The notes: generated from the sequence alone by a model not told the origin. DNA of 64,000 nucleotides from Pseudomonas orientalis (GCF_002934065.1 NZ_CP018049.1:4462501-4526500), one strand, 5' to 3'; positions 8,041-17,001 are shown, numbered from the stretch's first letter. Program-made: numbers and translations.

Positions 8041-8934
8041 TCAAGCGGCCCGTTCTTCGCCGGGGTTACGCAGGAAGTAGCGTTTGTACTCGCGACTGAA
8101 CTGCGACGTACTCTGATACCCCACGCCATGCGCCGCCTGCGCCACGCTCACCCCCTCCACCAGCAGCAGTTGCTGGGCCTTCAATAGCCGCAGGCGCTTG
8201 AGATACTGCACCGGCGACAACAAGGTGCAGCGCTTGAAGTGTTCGTGGAAGGTCGACGCACTCATGTGCGCAAAACCGGCCAGCGTCTCGATATTCAGCG
8301 GTTCGGCGTAATGGGCATGCAGGTGGTTCAGGGACGTGGCAATCCGCGAAAACTGCCCTTGCTGTTCCACCAATGCACGTAACACATCGGCCTGGGGACC
8401 GCGCAGTGCAGTGAACAATAATTCGCGCACCCGCGCAGGGCCCATGATCCGGCTCTCCAGCGGATCGTGCAGGCACTGCAACAGCCGTTCGACACACCCG
8501 CGCATGGCGTCATCGAGCACCACCGAACTCATCGACTCCAGGGTCTGCGCCGCCGGCGGCGGTCCGGCTTGCATGCCCATCGCCATGACCAATTCCCCCA
8601 GCACCACGCGATCAATCCCCACCGTCACGCCGAGCAAAGGCGCCCCGGGGGCCATGGCAAAGGTCTCGCATTCGAACGGCACCGGCATGGCCTGGATCAG
8701 GTAGTGCCCGGCGCCGTACTCCAGCGTACGCGGGCCCAGATAGGCGACCTTGCTGCCCTGAGCCACGAACATCAGGCTCGGCTCGTAGATCTGCGGCCCA
8801 CGCGCCACGTCGCAACTGGCACGCAACACCTTTACGCCAGGCAAGTGAGTCGGCGAAAAGCCGTCGCGGGAGGCAAGCCCCTCGATCAGGGAAACCAGGG
8901 TGGCGTTAGCGTCGAGATGGCGGGTCAACAGCAT
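8041..8934 (-). CDS. AraC-family transcriptional regulator with AraC_N cupin-like domain
   Basis: The product has 297 aa. The N-terminal effector domain (residues ~20-180) includes GPQIYEPSLMFVAQGSKVAY, typical of the AraC_N group. Two helix-turn-helix motifs follow in the last 100 residues (NIETLAGFAHMSASTFHEHF and VAQAAHGVGYQSTSQFSREY). It is divergent from the alcohol dehydrogenase at 9116, with a 181-base gap. Such regulator/oxidoreductase pairs are common in pseudomonads, so control of that gene is the likely role. The inducer is unknown. Confidence 0.88.
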   Translation of the reverse strand: MLLTRHLDANATLVSLIEGLASRDGFSPTHLPGVKVLRASCDVARGPQIYEPSLMFVAQGSKVAYLGPRTLEYGAGHYLIQAMPVPFECETFAMAPGAPLLGVTVGIDRVVLGELVMAMGMQAGPPPAAQTLESMSSVVLDDAMRGCVERLLQCLHDPLESRIMGPARVRELLFTALRGPQADVLRALVEQQGQFSRIATSLNHLHAHYAEPLNIETLAGFAHMSASTFHEHFKRCTLLSPVQYLKRLRLLKAQQLLLVEGVSVAQAAHGVGYQSTSQFSREYKRYFLRNPGEERAA

Positions 8935-9115
8935 GGCAAAAAACTTCGCGAAAAAGGGATAAGAACATCATCGCAGGTCTGGCGCCACATGCATCCAAAC
9001 AAGGGGCACTGTCGGACGAATAGGCATGAGACTCGGAGCAATCGCCATGGCCGTCCACAGGGTCAGTGAGGAAAATGGCCCGCCTCACTTTTCAATGCAT
9101 TTGCGAGGTTTCCTC

Positions 9116-10168
9116 ATGTACACAGCGATCGGTTACGCCGCCCAGTCGGCCACCACTCCCCTCGCCCCCATGTCGTTTGAACGCCGCAGCCCGCGCGCCG
9201 ATGACGTGGCCATCGAGATTCTTTACTGCGGCGTGTGCCACTCCGATATCCACCAGGCGCGCAACGAATGGGGCATCGCGGTGTACCCGCTGATGCCCGG
9301 CCACGAAATCGTCGGCAAGGTCACTGCCGTCGGCGCCAGCGTCACCTCCCATAAAGTCGGCGACCTGGTGGGCGTGGGCTGCATGGTCGATTCGTGCCGC
9401 CACTGCGACGCCTGCAAATCGGATCTGGAGCAATACTGCCTCGAAGGCCCGACCATGACCTACGCCACCCCGGACCGCGTGGACGGCAGCAACACCATGG
9501 GCGGTTACTCCGACAGCATCGTGGTCAGCGAACACTTCGTGGTGAAGATCCCGGCCAAGCTCGACCTGGCCAGCGCTGCGCCGATTCTCTGCGCGGGCAT
9601 CACCACCTATTCGCCGCTCAAGCACTATGGTGTGAAGGCCGGCGACAAGGTCGGGATTCTCGGCATGGGCGGCCTGGGCCATATGGGTATCAAGTTCGCC
9701 AAGGCCATGGGCGCCGAAGTGACGCTGTTCACGCGCTCGGCAAGCAAGGCCGAAGAAGGCCGTCGCCAGGGTGCCGACCATGTGATCGTGTCCACCGATG
9801 CCGAACAGATGAAAGCCGCCGCCGGGCATTTCGACTTCCTGCTCGACACCATCCCGGTGCAGCATGACCTGAACCCCTACCTCGACGTGCTGCGCTTTGA
9901 CGGCGTGCATATCCTGGTCGGCCTGATCGAGCCGGTGGACCCGCCCGTCAATGCCGCCAAACTGGTATTGGGCCGTAAAGTGCTGGCCGGCTCGTTGATC
10001 GGCGGCATTGCCGAAACCCAGGAAGTCCTGGATTTCTGCGCCGAGCATGGAATTACCTGCGACATCGAGATGCTCGACATCCGCCAGATCAACGAGGCCT
10101 ACGCCCGCATGATCGCCGGCGATGTGAAGTATCGCTTCGTCATCGACATGGCGACCCTGAAGGCCTGA
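9116..10168 (+). CDS. Zinc-dependent NAD(P) alcohol dehydrogenase, YahK/cinnamyl-alcohol type
   Basis: The product has 350 aa. The catalytic zinc site is built from CGVCHSDIH and PGHEIVGKVTAVG. The structural zinc uses the cysteines of DSCRHCDACKSDLEQYC. The Rossmann motif is GILGMGGLGHMGIKFAKAMG. Closest recognised type is E. coli YahK, a broad NADPH-dependent aldehyde reductase. ATG 9116 (MYTAIGYAAQSATTPL) is preferred over an upstream in-frame ATG because GAGG lies just ahead. It converges with the IclR gene, their stop codons abutting. Confidence 0.9.
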   Translation: MYTAIGYAAQSATTPLAPMSFERRSPRADDVAIEILYCGVCHSDIHQARNEWGIAVYPLMPGHEIVGKVTAVGASVTSHKVGDLVGVGCMVDSCRHCDACKSDLEQYCLEGPTMTYATPDRVDGSNTMGGYSDSIVVSEHFVVKIPAKLDLASAAPILCAGITTYSPLKHYGVKAGDKVGILGMGGLGHMGIKFAKAMGAEVTLFTRSASKAEEGRRQGADHVIVSTDAEQMKAAAGHFDFLLDTIPVQHDLNPYLDVLRFDGVHILVGLIEPVDPPVNAAKLVLGRKVLAGSLIGGIAETQEVLDFCAEHGITCDIEMLDIRQINEAYARMIAGDVKYRFVIDMATLKA

Positions 10169-10178
10169 TCAGGCCTTC
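10159..10178. other. 20-base perfect palindrome spanning two convergent stop codons
   Basis: GAAGGCCTGA and TCAGGCCTTC are exact reverse complements. The dehydrogenase stop TGA (10166-10168) and the IclR-gene stop (10169-10171) are the central six bases. There is no loop and no T-run, so it is not a classical terminator. Confidence 0.9.
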
Positions 10179-10972
10179 GCGCCCAGTTGCGCCGAGAGCC
10201 GGGCCGCGACCTGTTTGATCACAGGGATCAGCTCGGCCATTTTCTCCAGCGGCATGTAGGGCACGGTACTGGCGATGCTGATGCCGGCGACGATTCGCCG
10301 GCTGGCATCGCGCACCGGTGCCGCGACGCAACGGATCGACGGTTCGTTGTCTTCCAGATCGAACGCATAGCCGCCCACCACGTATTCATGCATGCGCTGC
10401 TCGAACTGCGCCCAGGACTGCTCGGGGTGCTGCGGCCATTGCAGGTTCCTGCCCCCCGCCGGCAGGCTGACGTCGTACAGGCGCTGCCATTCCTCCACGC
10501 TGTCATCAAGCATCAACGCCTTGCCGATGCCGGTGCGCGCCAGTGGCATGCGATGGCCCACCCGCGAGCGCATTTCCGGACCGTTGCGGCCGGGGTTCTT
10601 GTGCAGGTAGAGCACTTCGTCGTATTCGCGAATCGCCAGGTGGATAGTGTCGCCGGTGAGGGCCGACAACTCGTCCAGGTAGGGCACGGCCAGGTTTACC
10701 AGCGGCAGTTCTTCGCGCGCCTGGAACCCCAGTTCGATCAGCTTGGGGCCCAGCAGGTAACCGACTTGCGGAACCACCCGCAGGTAACGCTCCTCCACCA
10801 GGCAACTGGCCAGGCGGTGAGTGGTGCTGCGGGTGGTACCGATACGGCGGGCGATCTCTTTCAGATCCCGCGCACCGGCCGCCACCGCCTGCACCACGCC
10901 CAGGCCACGCAGCAGGGTCTGGGTGCCGGTGGGGGCGGTGTCTTTGACGGGGGAGTGAGCGTTTTCCTGCAT
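10169..10972 (-). CDS. IclR-family transcriptional regulator
   Basis: The product has 267 aa when started at ATG 10972 (MQENAHSPVKDTAPTG). The N-terminal winged helix is KEIARRIGTTRSTTHRLASC. The C-terminal IclR effector domain contains HLAIREYDEVLYLHK, RVGHRMPLARTGIGKALM and YAFDLEDNEPSIRCVAAPV. The frame stays open further upstream, but the extra ~54 residues are mostly translated REPIN sequence and should be excluded. Targets are not evident; the araFGH operon lies upstream in the same orientation beyond a REPIN. Confidence 0.9.
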   Translation of the reverse strand: MQENAHSPVKDTAPTGTQTLLRGLGVVQAVAAGARDLKEIARRIGTTRSTTHRLASCLVEERYLRVVPQVGYLLGPKLIELGFQAREELPLVNLAVPYLDELSALTGDTIHLAIREYDEVLYLHKNPGRNGPEMRSRVGHRMPLARTGIGKALMLDDSVEEWQRLYDVSLPAGGRNLQWPQHPEQSWAQFEQRMHEYVVGGYAFDLEDNEPSIRCVAAPVRDASRRIVAGISIASTVPYMPLEKMAELIPVIKQVAARLSAQLGAKA

Positions 10973-11044
10973 ATCGGGCCTATTGGGAAGTACGAAAACG
11001 GCGCCATTATGGCAAAAGCTGCCCGTCTGAACACAGGGCATCCA

Positions 11045-11136
11045 ATGTGGGAGGGGGCTTGCCCCCGATAGCGGTGGGTCAGCTTGCACATCTGCCCCCT
11101 GATAGACCGCCATCGGGGGCAAGCCCCCTCCCACAT
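11045..11136. repeat. REPIN
   Basis: An inverted pair of GTGGGAGGGGGCTTGC cores lies between the araH end and the IclR start. It is a source of false N-terminal extension for the IclR gene. Confidence 0.92.
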
Positions 11137-11159
11137 GTTGATCCTCATATGGCTTGGGA

Positions 11160-12125
11160 TCAGCGTTGCTTCATGCGGTCGATGATGACGGCCAGCAACA
11201 GGATCGAACCGCGAATCACGTACTGGTAAAACGTGTCGATGTTCTTCAGGTTCATCGCGTTCTCGATGATCGCCAGGATCAACACCCCGGCAATCACATG
11301 GCGAATCATGCCGATACCACCGCTCAACGACACCCCGCCCAGCACGCACGCCGATATCACGGTCAGCTCGAAACCCTGGCCGATCATCGGCTGGCCGGAG
11401 GTCATGCGCGAAGCCAGGATCACGCCGGCCAGTGCGCCGATCAGGCCGTGTACGGCAAAGATGATGATCTTGGTGCGATCAACGTTGACCCCCGCCAGCA
11501 GCGCCGCTTCCTGGTTACCGCCGATGGCCATGGTGTTGCGCCCATAGGTGGTGTAGTTGAGCAGCCAGCCAAAGAACACAAAGCACAACACGGTAATGAT
11601 GATCGGCACCGGCACGCCCATCAGTTGGCCGTTGCCGAACACGAAGAAGCCTTCATCCATCACCCCCACCGCCTTGCCGTTGGAGAAGATGTAGGCCAGG
11701 CCGCGCACGATCTGCATGGTCGCCAGGGTCGCGATCAGCGCGTTGATGCGCAGCTTGGCGATGACGATGCCGTTGATCAGCCCCACCACCAGGCCCATGG
11801 CCAGGGCCGCCGACACGCCGAGCATCACGCTGTCGGTGTCGCGGATCACGATGCCCGCCACCACGCCGGCGCAGGCGATCACCGAGCCCACCGACAAATC
11901 GAAGTGCCCCGACGCCAGGCAGAACAGCATGGTGCATGCGGCGATGCCCACCGTGGAAATCGCCAGGCCCAGCCCGCGCATGTTCAGCGGCGAAAGGAAG
12001 TTGTCGATGAACAGCGCACTGAGCACGAAGATGCCCAAGGCGGCCAACAGCATCACCCAGTCGTCGAGAAACTTGCGTTGATTGAACCCTGGCCAGAAGC
12101 CTTTTGCCGTTTTTACCTGAGACAT
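11160..12125 (-). CDS. araH: L-arabinose ABC transporter permease AraH
   Basis: The product has 321 aa from ATG 12125 (MSQVKTAKGFWPGFNQRKF). About eight to ten hydrophobic membrane segments are visible. The sequence is strongly AraH-like: CLASGHFDLSVGSVIACAGV, LRINALIATLATMQIVRGLA, ASRMTSGQPMIGQGFEL and VISACVLGGVSLSGGIG. The frame is open about 22 codons further upstream, but that part looks non-coding and ATG 12125 has an AGGA upstream. It is the last gene of SDR-araF-araG-araH. Confidence 0.94.
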   Translation of the reverse strand: MSQVKTAKGFWPGFNQRKFLDDWVMLLAALGIFVLSALFIDNFLSPLNMRGLGLAISTVGIAACTMLFCLASGHFDLSVGSVIACAGVVAGIVIRDTDSVMLGVSAALAMGLVVGLINGIVIAKLRINALIATLATMQIVRGLAYIFSNGKAVGVMDEGFFVFGNGQLMGVPVPIIITVLCFVFFGWLLNYTTYGRNTMAIGGNQEAALLAGVNVDRTKIIIFAVHGLIGALAGVILASRMTSGQPMIGQGFELTVISACVLGGVSLSGGIGMIRHVIAGVLILAIIENAMNLKNIDTFYQYVIRGSILLLAVIIDRMKQR

Positions 12126-12144
12126 ACCTGCGTCCTCTTGTTCT

Positions 12145-13650
12145 TCAAGCCCGCGTACGCGGAAGTGCCAGTTGCAGCAGTCGTGCTTCATCTGCCTGGT
12201 CGCGAGGTAACTCGCCCGTGAGGGTGCCTTCGCTCATCACCAGGATGCGGTCGGAAATACCCATGACCTCCATCAGGTCGCTGGACACCACGATGACTGC
12301 GATGCCGTTGGCTGCCAGGTTGTGGATGATCTGATAGATCTCCGATTTGGCGCCGATGTCGATACCGCGCGTGGGCTCATCCAGCAGCAGCACCTTCATC
12401 GGCATCGACAGCCAGCGGCCGAGAATGGCTTTCTGCTGGTTGCCGCCGGACAGGTACATGATTTTCTGTTCGGCGCTGGGCGTCTTGACCTTCATCGCCT
12501 TGATCTGATGCTCGGCGTTGCCCTTTTCCCAGCCATCGCGCAACAGCCAGCCGAACGCCGAATGCGCGCCCCGGGCACTGATGTTGATGTTTTCGGCGAC
12601 GCTGGACAGCGGAATGATGCCCTCCTTCTTGCGGTCTTCCGGGCACAGCAGCACGCCGGCCGCGATGGCATCGCGCGGTGAGCGCAATTGCAGCGGCTCA
12701 CCGCACAACTCCAGGTGGCCGGCGCTGGCACGCTCCAGGCCGCTGAGCAGGCGGAACAGTTCCGTGCGCCCTGCCCCCACCAAGCCGAACAGGCCGAGGA
12801 TTTCGCCTTTGCGCACGTTGAAACTGATCGGCTCGCGCAGGCCGGGACCGAGCAGGCCGTCGACCTTGAGCGCCACTTCGCCGTGCTCGCGCGGGCGGTA
12901 GTCGTAGATGTCCTGGATATCGCGGCCGACCATGCAGGTCACCAACTGATCGTGGCTCAGCGCGCTCATGTCCTCGAAGGTGCGCACGAAGCGCCCGTCC
13001 TTGAACACCGTCACCGCAGTGCAGATACGGAACACTTCTTCCATGCGGTGGGAGACATAGAGCACCACTTTGCCCTCATCGCGCAGGCGCGCAATGATCG
13101 CCATCAAGCGATCGATTTCGCGGGCGGACAGGCTGCTGGTCGGCTCATCGAAGGCAATCACATGGGCGCCACGGGACAGCGCTTTGGCGATTTCCACCAG
13201 TTGGCGCTGGCCCAGGGACAGGCGCCCTAGCTTTTCCTGGGGATCGATTTCATCGGCCAGGCCCTTGAGGCACGCCAGCGCCTGCTGGCGCAGCACACCG
13301 CGGTTGACCACGCCAAAACGCGACGGCAGATGCCCGAGGAACAGGTTCTCGGCCACGGTCATTTCCGGCACCAGGTGCAGCTCCTGGTGAATCACCGCCA
13401 CGCCGCTGGCAATGCTGTCGGCGGCGTTCTTGAAGGCCATGACCTGCTCGCCGATCTGCACCGTGCCGCTGCTGGGAATATAGGCACCACCGAGGATCTT
13501 CAGCAGCGTCGATTTACCCGCACCGTTCTCGCCCATCAGGGCGTGCACTTGCCCCGGGTGCGCGGTGAAGCTGATGCCATCGAGCGCCTTGACCCCAGGA
13601 AAGGTTTTGCCGATACCGTCAAAACGCAGGGCCGCAGCGGTCATTTCCAC
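12145..13650 (-). CDS. araG: L-arabinose ABC transporter ATP-binding protein AraG
   Basis: The product has 501 aa with two fused ATPase domains, as in all monosaccharide importers. Domain 1 has Walker A GENGAGKST, signature LSLGQRQ and Walker B VIAFDEPTSS. Domain 2 has a degenerate P-loop region (GLVGAGRTELFRLLSG), signature LSGGNQQKAI and Walker B VLLLDEPTRGID. It overlaps araF by 10 bases and lies 19 bases before araH. A start two codons later (MTAAALRF) is also possible. Confidence 0.95.
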   Translation of the reverse strand: MEMTAAALRFDGIGKTFPGVKALDGISFTAHPGQVHALMGENGAGKSTLLKILGGAYIPSSGTVQIGEQVMAFKNAADSIASGVAVIHQELHLVPEMTVAENLFLGHLPSRFGVVNRGVLRQQALACLKGLADEIDPQEKLGRLSLGQRQLVEIAKALSRGAHVIAFDEPTSSLSAREIDRLMAIIARLRDEGKVVLYVSHRMEEVFRICTAVTVFKDGRFVRTFEDMSALSHDQLVTCMVGRDIQDIYDYRPREHGEVALKVDGLLGPGLREPISFNVRKGEILGLFGLVGAGRTELFRLLSGLERASAGHLELCGEPLQLRSPRDAIAAGVLLCPEDRKKEGIIPLSSVAENINISARGAHSAFGWLLRDGWEKGNAEHQIKAMKVKTPSAEQKIMYLSGGNQQKAILGRWLSMPMKVLLLDEPTRGIDIGAKSEIYQIIHNLAANGIAVIVVSSDLMEVMGISDRILVMSEGTLTGELPRDQADEARLLQLALPRTRA

Positions 13651-14621
13651 AGCCCGATCTTGGTCAGTTCTTCCTGGAAGTTGGCGCGGGTGATCAGGGT
13701 CACTTCGTCCATGGCGGTGTATTTGGCGGGCTCTTTACCGGTGGTGACCCACTCGTACATCGCCAGCGCGGTGTTGTAGCCCTCGATATGCGGGCTTGGC
13801 AGCATCGAGCCGAAGAAGCCGCTGTCGGCTTTCTTCAATTCGCCGATGGCGTCGGTGCCATTGATGCCGATGCCGATCACGTTGGCGGCCTTGAAGCCGG
13901 CGCTTTCAGTGGCACGTACGCCACCGAGCACGGTGTTGTCGTTCATGCCGCCGATGATCAGGTTTTTCGCGCCGCTGGGCAGCTTGACCAGGGCCGAATT
14001 GGTGGCGTCCATGCTGCCGGGCACGTCGAGGGTTTTAAGCGCGGCGGTGAGGATATGGTCCTTGGGAATGCCGGCTTCTTCCAGGGATTTGATCGAGCCG
14101 TCGGTGCGTTTCTTGCCGGTGTCGAGTTCGTTGAAGGTGTTGATCACCGCGTAGGTGTCCTTCCAGTCCCAGCCGCGTTTTTTCGCTTCGGCGGCCATGG
14201 CGGCGCCCTGTTTCTGGCCCACTTCAAACGCGGCCATGCCCAGGTACGGCACGTCTTCCATGAAGTTGCCCTTGGCATCGACGAAGCGGTCGTCCACGGC
14301 CATCACTTTGAGGCCGTTGACCTTGGCCTTGGCGACGATGGCCGGGCCGAGGGACACATCCGGCGGGCAGATCACAAAGCCCTTGGCGCCGTTGGCGGCC
14401 AGGCTGTCGATGGCCGACAGGGTTTTCTCGCCATCCGGCACGGCGATCTTGATCACAGTGAAACCGTGCTCCTTGCCGGCTTTTTCGGCGAAGGCCCATT
14501 CGGTCTGGAACCAGGGTTCTTCGGCCTGTTTGACCAGGAAGCCGATCTTCACTTCTTCAGCGGATGCGAACCCACTGAACGCCAACGCAAGCGCCACAGC
14601 ACCGAGTGTCTTCTTGAACAT
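13641..14621 (-). CDS. araF: L-arabinose periplasmic binding protein AraF
   Basis: The product has 326 aa from ATG 14621, with GAGGTGG seven bases ahead. A signal peptide (MFKKTLGAVALALAFSGFASA) precedes a type I periplasmic-binding fold: VKIGFLVKQAEEPWFQTEW, VMAVDDRFVDAKGNFMEDVP, KNLIIGGMNDNTVLGGVRAT and NVIGIGINGTDAIGEL, all close to E. coli AraF (329 aa). The longer open frame upstream is read-through of the SDR region and not part of this protein. Confidence 0.95.
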   Translation of the reverse strand: MFKKTLGAVALALAFSGFASAEEVKIGFLVKQAEEPWFQTEWAFAEKAGKEHGFTVIKIAVPDGEKTLSAIDSLAANGAKGFVICPPDVSLGPAIVAKAKVNGLKVMAVDDRFVDAKGNFMEDVPYLGMAAFEVGQKQGAAMAAEAKKRGWDWKDTYAVINTFNELDTGKKRTDGSIKSLEEAGIPKDHILTAALKTLDVPGSMDATNSALVKLPSGAKNLIIGGMNDNTVLGGVRATESAGFKAANVIGIGINGTDAIGELKKADSGFFGSMLPSPHIEGYNTALAMYEWVTTGKEPAKYTAMDEVTLITRANFQEELTKIGLWK

Positions 14622-14653
14622 GGACCACCTCATTGTTGTTATTGGAAAACGGT

Positions 14654-15475
14654 TTAGTCGTGGTACATCACAGACCGCCCGCCATCGATCATCAGGCAGG
14701 TGGCATTGATAAAGGGCGCCTCGTCGGTCGCCAGAAACAGCGCGCTCATCGCCACCTCGATGGGCTGGCCGATGCGCTTGGGCGGGTGCAGGTCGAACGC
14801 GCGCTGGCGCTCGGCGTGGGGGTCGGGGAACGCGTTCCAGTAGTCGACGTTGAGTTGGGTTTCGATATAGCCCGGGGCGATGGCATTCACGCGGATGCCC
14901 TTGGGCGCGTATTCGATGCCAAGGGCGCGAGTAAGGCCGAGCAGGCCGTGCTTGGCCACAGGGTAGGGAAAGCAGCCGGGAATGATGTGGCTGGAGTGGG
15001 TGGACGCAATGTTGATGATGTTGCCGATGCCCTGCTCGATCATGTGCGGCAGCACCGCGCGGCAACCGTACCAGGCGCCGTCAAGGTCAATGGCGAAGCA
15101 GCGGCGCCAGTCCTCGTCGGTCATTTGCAGCGGGTCGCGAAACACATTGACCCCGGCGCAGTTGACCAGCACGTCCACGCGGCCGAAGCGCTCGATGGCC
15201 ACATTGACCAGTGCCTGCCATTGCTCTGTGGAAGTGATATCCACGGCCTGCGCGACAATCTCGGCGCCGCGTTCGCGCCAATGGGCCGCGACTTTCTCGA
15301 CCTTGTCGGCCTGGATATCCGCGATCACCAACCGCGCCTGCTGCGCCTGGAAGCACGCCACGATGGCCTCGCCAATGCCTTGCGCAGCGCCGGTGATGAT
15401 CACCACCTTATGCTTGAGTCGCTCGCCGTAAGTGGGCTCGGGCACGGCGGGTAGGGACAACGGTTGTGCCTGCAT
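14654..15475 (-). CDS. Short-chain dehydrogenase/reductase, possible sugar 1-dehydrogenase of the arabinose operon
   Basis: The product has 273 aa. It has the NAD(P) motif ITGAAQGIGEA, NCAGVN, a serine in NIASTHSSHIIPG, and the catalytic YPVAK. It is the first gene of the araFGH operon, 32 bases ahead of araF. In the oxidative Pseudomonas/Azospirillum arabinose route the first step is sugar 1-dehydrogenation; an SDR here could do this, though the characterised arabinose dehydrogenases of that route are of another family. The substrate is therefore inference from context. Confidence 0.85.
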   Translation of the reverse strand: MQAQPLSLPAVPEPTYGERLKHKVVIITGAAQGIGEAIVACFQAQQARLVIADIQADKVEKVAAHWRERGAEIVAQAVDITSTEQWQALVNVAIERFGRVDVLVNCAGVNVFRDPLQMTDEDWRRCFAIDLDGAWYGCRAVLPHMIEQGIGNIINIASTHSSHIIPGCFPYPVAKHGLLGLTRALGIEYAPKGIRVNAIAPGYIETQLNVDYWNAFPDPHAERQRAFDLHPPKRIGQPIEVAMSALFLATDEAPFINATCLMIDGGRSVMYHD

Positions 15476-15519
15476 CGCTTCACCTGTTTTATTTTTGGCA
15501 GTGAGTGCTGATGCAGGCG

Positions 15520-15549
15520 ACTATAAACCCACAGCTTGAAACATCTCAA
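15520..15549 (-). promoter_or_regulatory. Sigma-70 promoter of the SDR-araFGH operon
   Basis: On the minus strand, TTGAGA (15544-15549) and TATAGT (15520-15525) are separated by 18 bases, predicting a start of transcription about 38 bases before the SDR gene. Confidence 0.55.
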
Positions 15550-15586
15550 TATATAAATTTACATCCCACAATGTGAACAAACCTAT

Positions 15587-15613
15587 AAAAAAAACCGGCC
15601 GTATAGGGCCGGT
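15587..15613 (-). terminator. Rho-independent terminator after GNAT gene
   Basis: The stem AACCGGCC / GGCCGGTT has a short loop GTATAG. On the minus strand it runs into eight T. It lies 13 bases past the acetyltransferase stop. Confidence 0.88.
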
Positions 15614-15625
15614 TCCACGCGCCTG

Positions 15626-16105
15626 TCAGCCCTGGGCGAAATCCCTCAGCGCATTGCCTTCCATGCGGTAGCGCACCCACTCTTCCTGGGGCTGCGCGCC
15701 GATGGACTTGTAGAACGCAATCGCCGGCTCGTTCCAGTCCAGCACGCTCCACTCGAAGCGCCCGCAGCCGTTGTCGCAGGCGATCCTGGCCAGGTGGCGC
15801 AGCAACTTCTTGCCCGCCCCGCCGCCGCGCTGTTCCGGGTTGATATAAAGGTCTTCCAGATACAGACAGTTACTGCCAAGCCAGGTGGAGTAGCTGAAAA
15901 AGAACACCGCAAAGCCAATCGGCAGGCCGTCGCGCGAACAGATCAGGCCGTGGGCGGTGGAGCCCTCACTGAACAAACTGCGTTCGATATCCACCACGCT
16001 GGCGACCACTTCGTGCCGGGCTTTCTCATACTCGGCCAGTTCAGTGATGAAAGTCAGGATCTGCGCAGCATCGCTGGGTACGGCGGGGCGAATCTCGATG
16101 GTCAT
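15626..16105 (-). CDS. GNAT-family N-acetyltransferase
   Basis: The product has 159 aa from ATG 16105 (MTIEIRPAVPSDAAQILTF). The acetyl-CoA site is seen as LEDLYINPEQRGGGAGKKLL (R/Q-x-x-G-x-G/A) and WNEPAIAFYKSIGA near the C-terminus. It resembles diamine (spermidine/spermine-like) N-acetyltransferases in its LEDLYI and YEKARHEV segments. The gene stands alone with its own terminator. The frame is open 10 codons upstream, but AAGGCGC supports the chosen start. Confidence 0.87.
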   Translation of the reverse strand: MTIEIRPAVPSDAAQILTFITELAEYEKARHEVVASVVDIERSLFSEGSTAHGLICSRDGLPIGFAVFFFSYSTWLGSNCLYLEDLYINPEQRGGGAGKKLLRHLARIACDNGCGRFEWSVLDWNEPAIAFYKSIGAQPQEEWVRYRMEGNALRDFAQG

Positions 16106-16296
16106 GGGCGCGCCTTGGGCAAGTTCAAAGCCCACATACTAAGACGCTTTGATGACTGATTGCAGCGCAATTTCCCTATGGCGGGTACACAAATTCTTAC
16201 AGGCCGCGTAAGACCGTTCGTCGCCATCAAGGCACCAACAGCAAAGTGCGGCTGACCAATCAAGGGTAAGGACATTAATCATATGGAGACACCCTC

Positions 16297-16635
16297 ATGA
16301 AAAATTCCAAATTTGCTGCCCTCGCCCTCACCGGCCTGCTGTCTGCTGCATCGTTGAGCGCGTTTGCCGCCACCGCAGCGACCGGCCCGACCGATCCAAC
16401 GCCTGACGCCACCACCGAATCGCAGAAGTCCATGGGCACCGGTCTCGACACCAATGGCGGCGCGATCATCGACAACACCAATGCCGCCGACCCGCACACC
16501 CAGGGTCACGATACCCAGCGCCAGGCACCTGCTGCCGTCGGCAACGGCAAAATGGGCTCATCGGTGAATGAACCGAAGATCAATAAAGGCGACGATTCGA
16601 ACCTGCCAGGCGCACCAAAACAGCCTGCACCTTGA
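16297..16635 (+). CDS. Small exported protein of unknown function
   Basis: The product has 112 aa. A clear Sec signal peptide (MKNSKFAALALTGLLSAASL, cleavage near AFA) is followed by a low-complexity mature part rich in Gly, Asn, Asp, Pro and Thr, with no cysteine and no predicted fold. ATGGAGACACC provides a ribosome site. Compositionally it looks like an intrinsically disordered periplasmic protein of the kind often induced under osmotic or stationary stress in pseudomonads; that is inference. The two small genes downstream are on the same strand. Confidence 0.75.
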   Translation: MKNSKFAALALTGLLSAASLSAFAATAATGPTDPTPDATTESQKSMGTGLDTNGGAIIDNTNAADPHTQGHDTQRQAPAAVGNGKMGSSVNEPKINKGDDSNLPGAPKQPAP

Positions 16636-16686
16636 TCCCTGCCTGACACGCTCGACACCCGATCATTTCCCAGTGAAGAGGTACAC

Positions 16687-16953
16687 ATGAACGTTGATAG
16701 AAACCTTGAACGAGAAGTCCTCACCCGCCTGCTGCACGCTCATCCGCAAGGCTTGGGCAAGGAGGTGCTGGATAACTACCGCGGCGGAAAAGAAGTCGCC
16801 AGTGTCTTGGCGTTCCTGCAGGACCGCGGGCTGATCAAGGATGGACATGTGACCACCGACGACGCCGGTGAATATTCGTTGAACCTGCCGATCAAATTGA
16901 CCGCGTCGGGTGTGGATGAGGCGCGCAAGCTCGAGGGTCAAGGCTTGCAGTGA
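16687..16953 (+). CDS. Small hypothetical protein with winged-helix-like content
   Basis: The product has 88 aa and no signal peptide. The pattern REVLTRLLHAHPQGLGKEVL, SVLAFLQDRGLIKDG and LPIKLTASGVDEARKLEGQG resembles short winged-helix proteins in which the C-terminal turn reads T-x-x-G-x-x-x-A. It starts 12 bases after a GAAGAGG site. Function is unknown. It lies 51 bases after the exported protein and 48 bases before the Rho-N-like protein. Confidence 0.72.
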   Translation: MNVDRNLEREVLTRLLHAHPQGLGKEVLDNYRGGKEVASVLAFLQDRGLIKDGHVTTDDAGEYSLNLPIKLTASGVDEARKLEGQGLQ

Positions 16954-17001
16954 TTTCATTTGTGGTCTGGCCCCGCCGCTGGGGCCGGAAGGAGTTTAGC
17001 G

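Noticed and set aside
13641..15065. 474-codon form of AraF
   Set aside because: The upstream part is read in another frame through the SDR gene; the signal peptide at 14621 with a strong ribosome site marks the true start.
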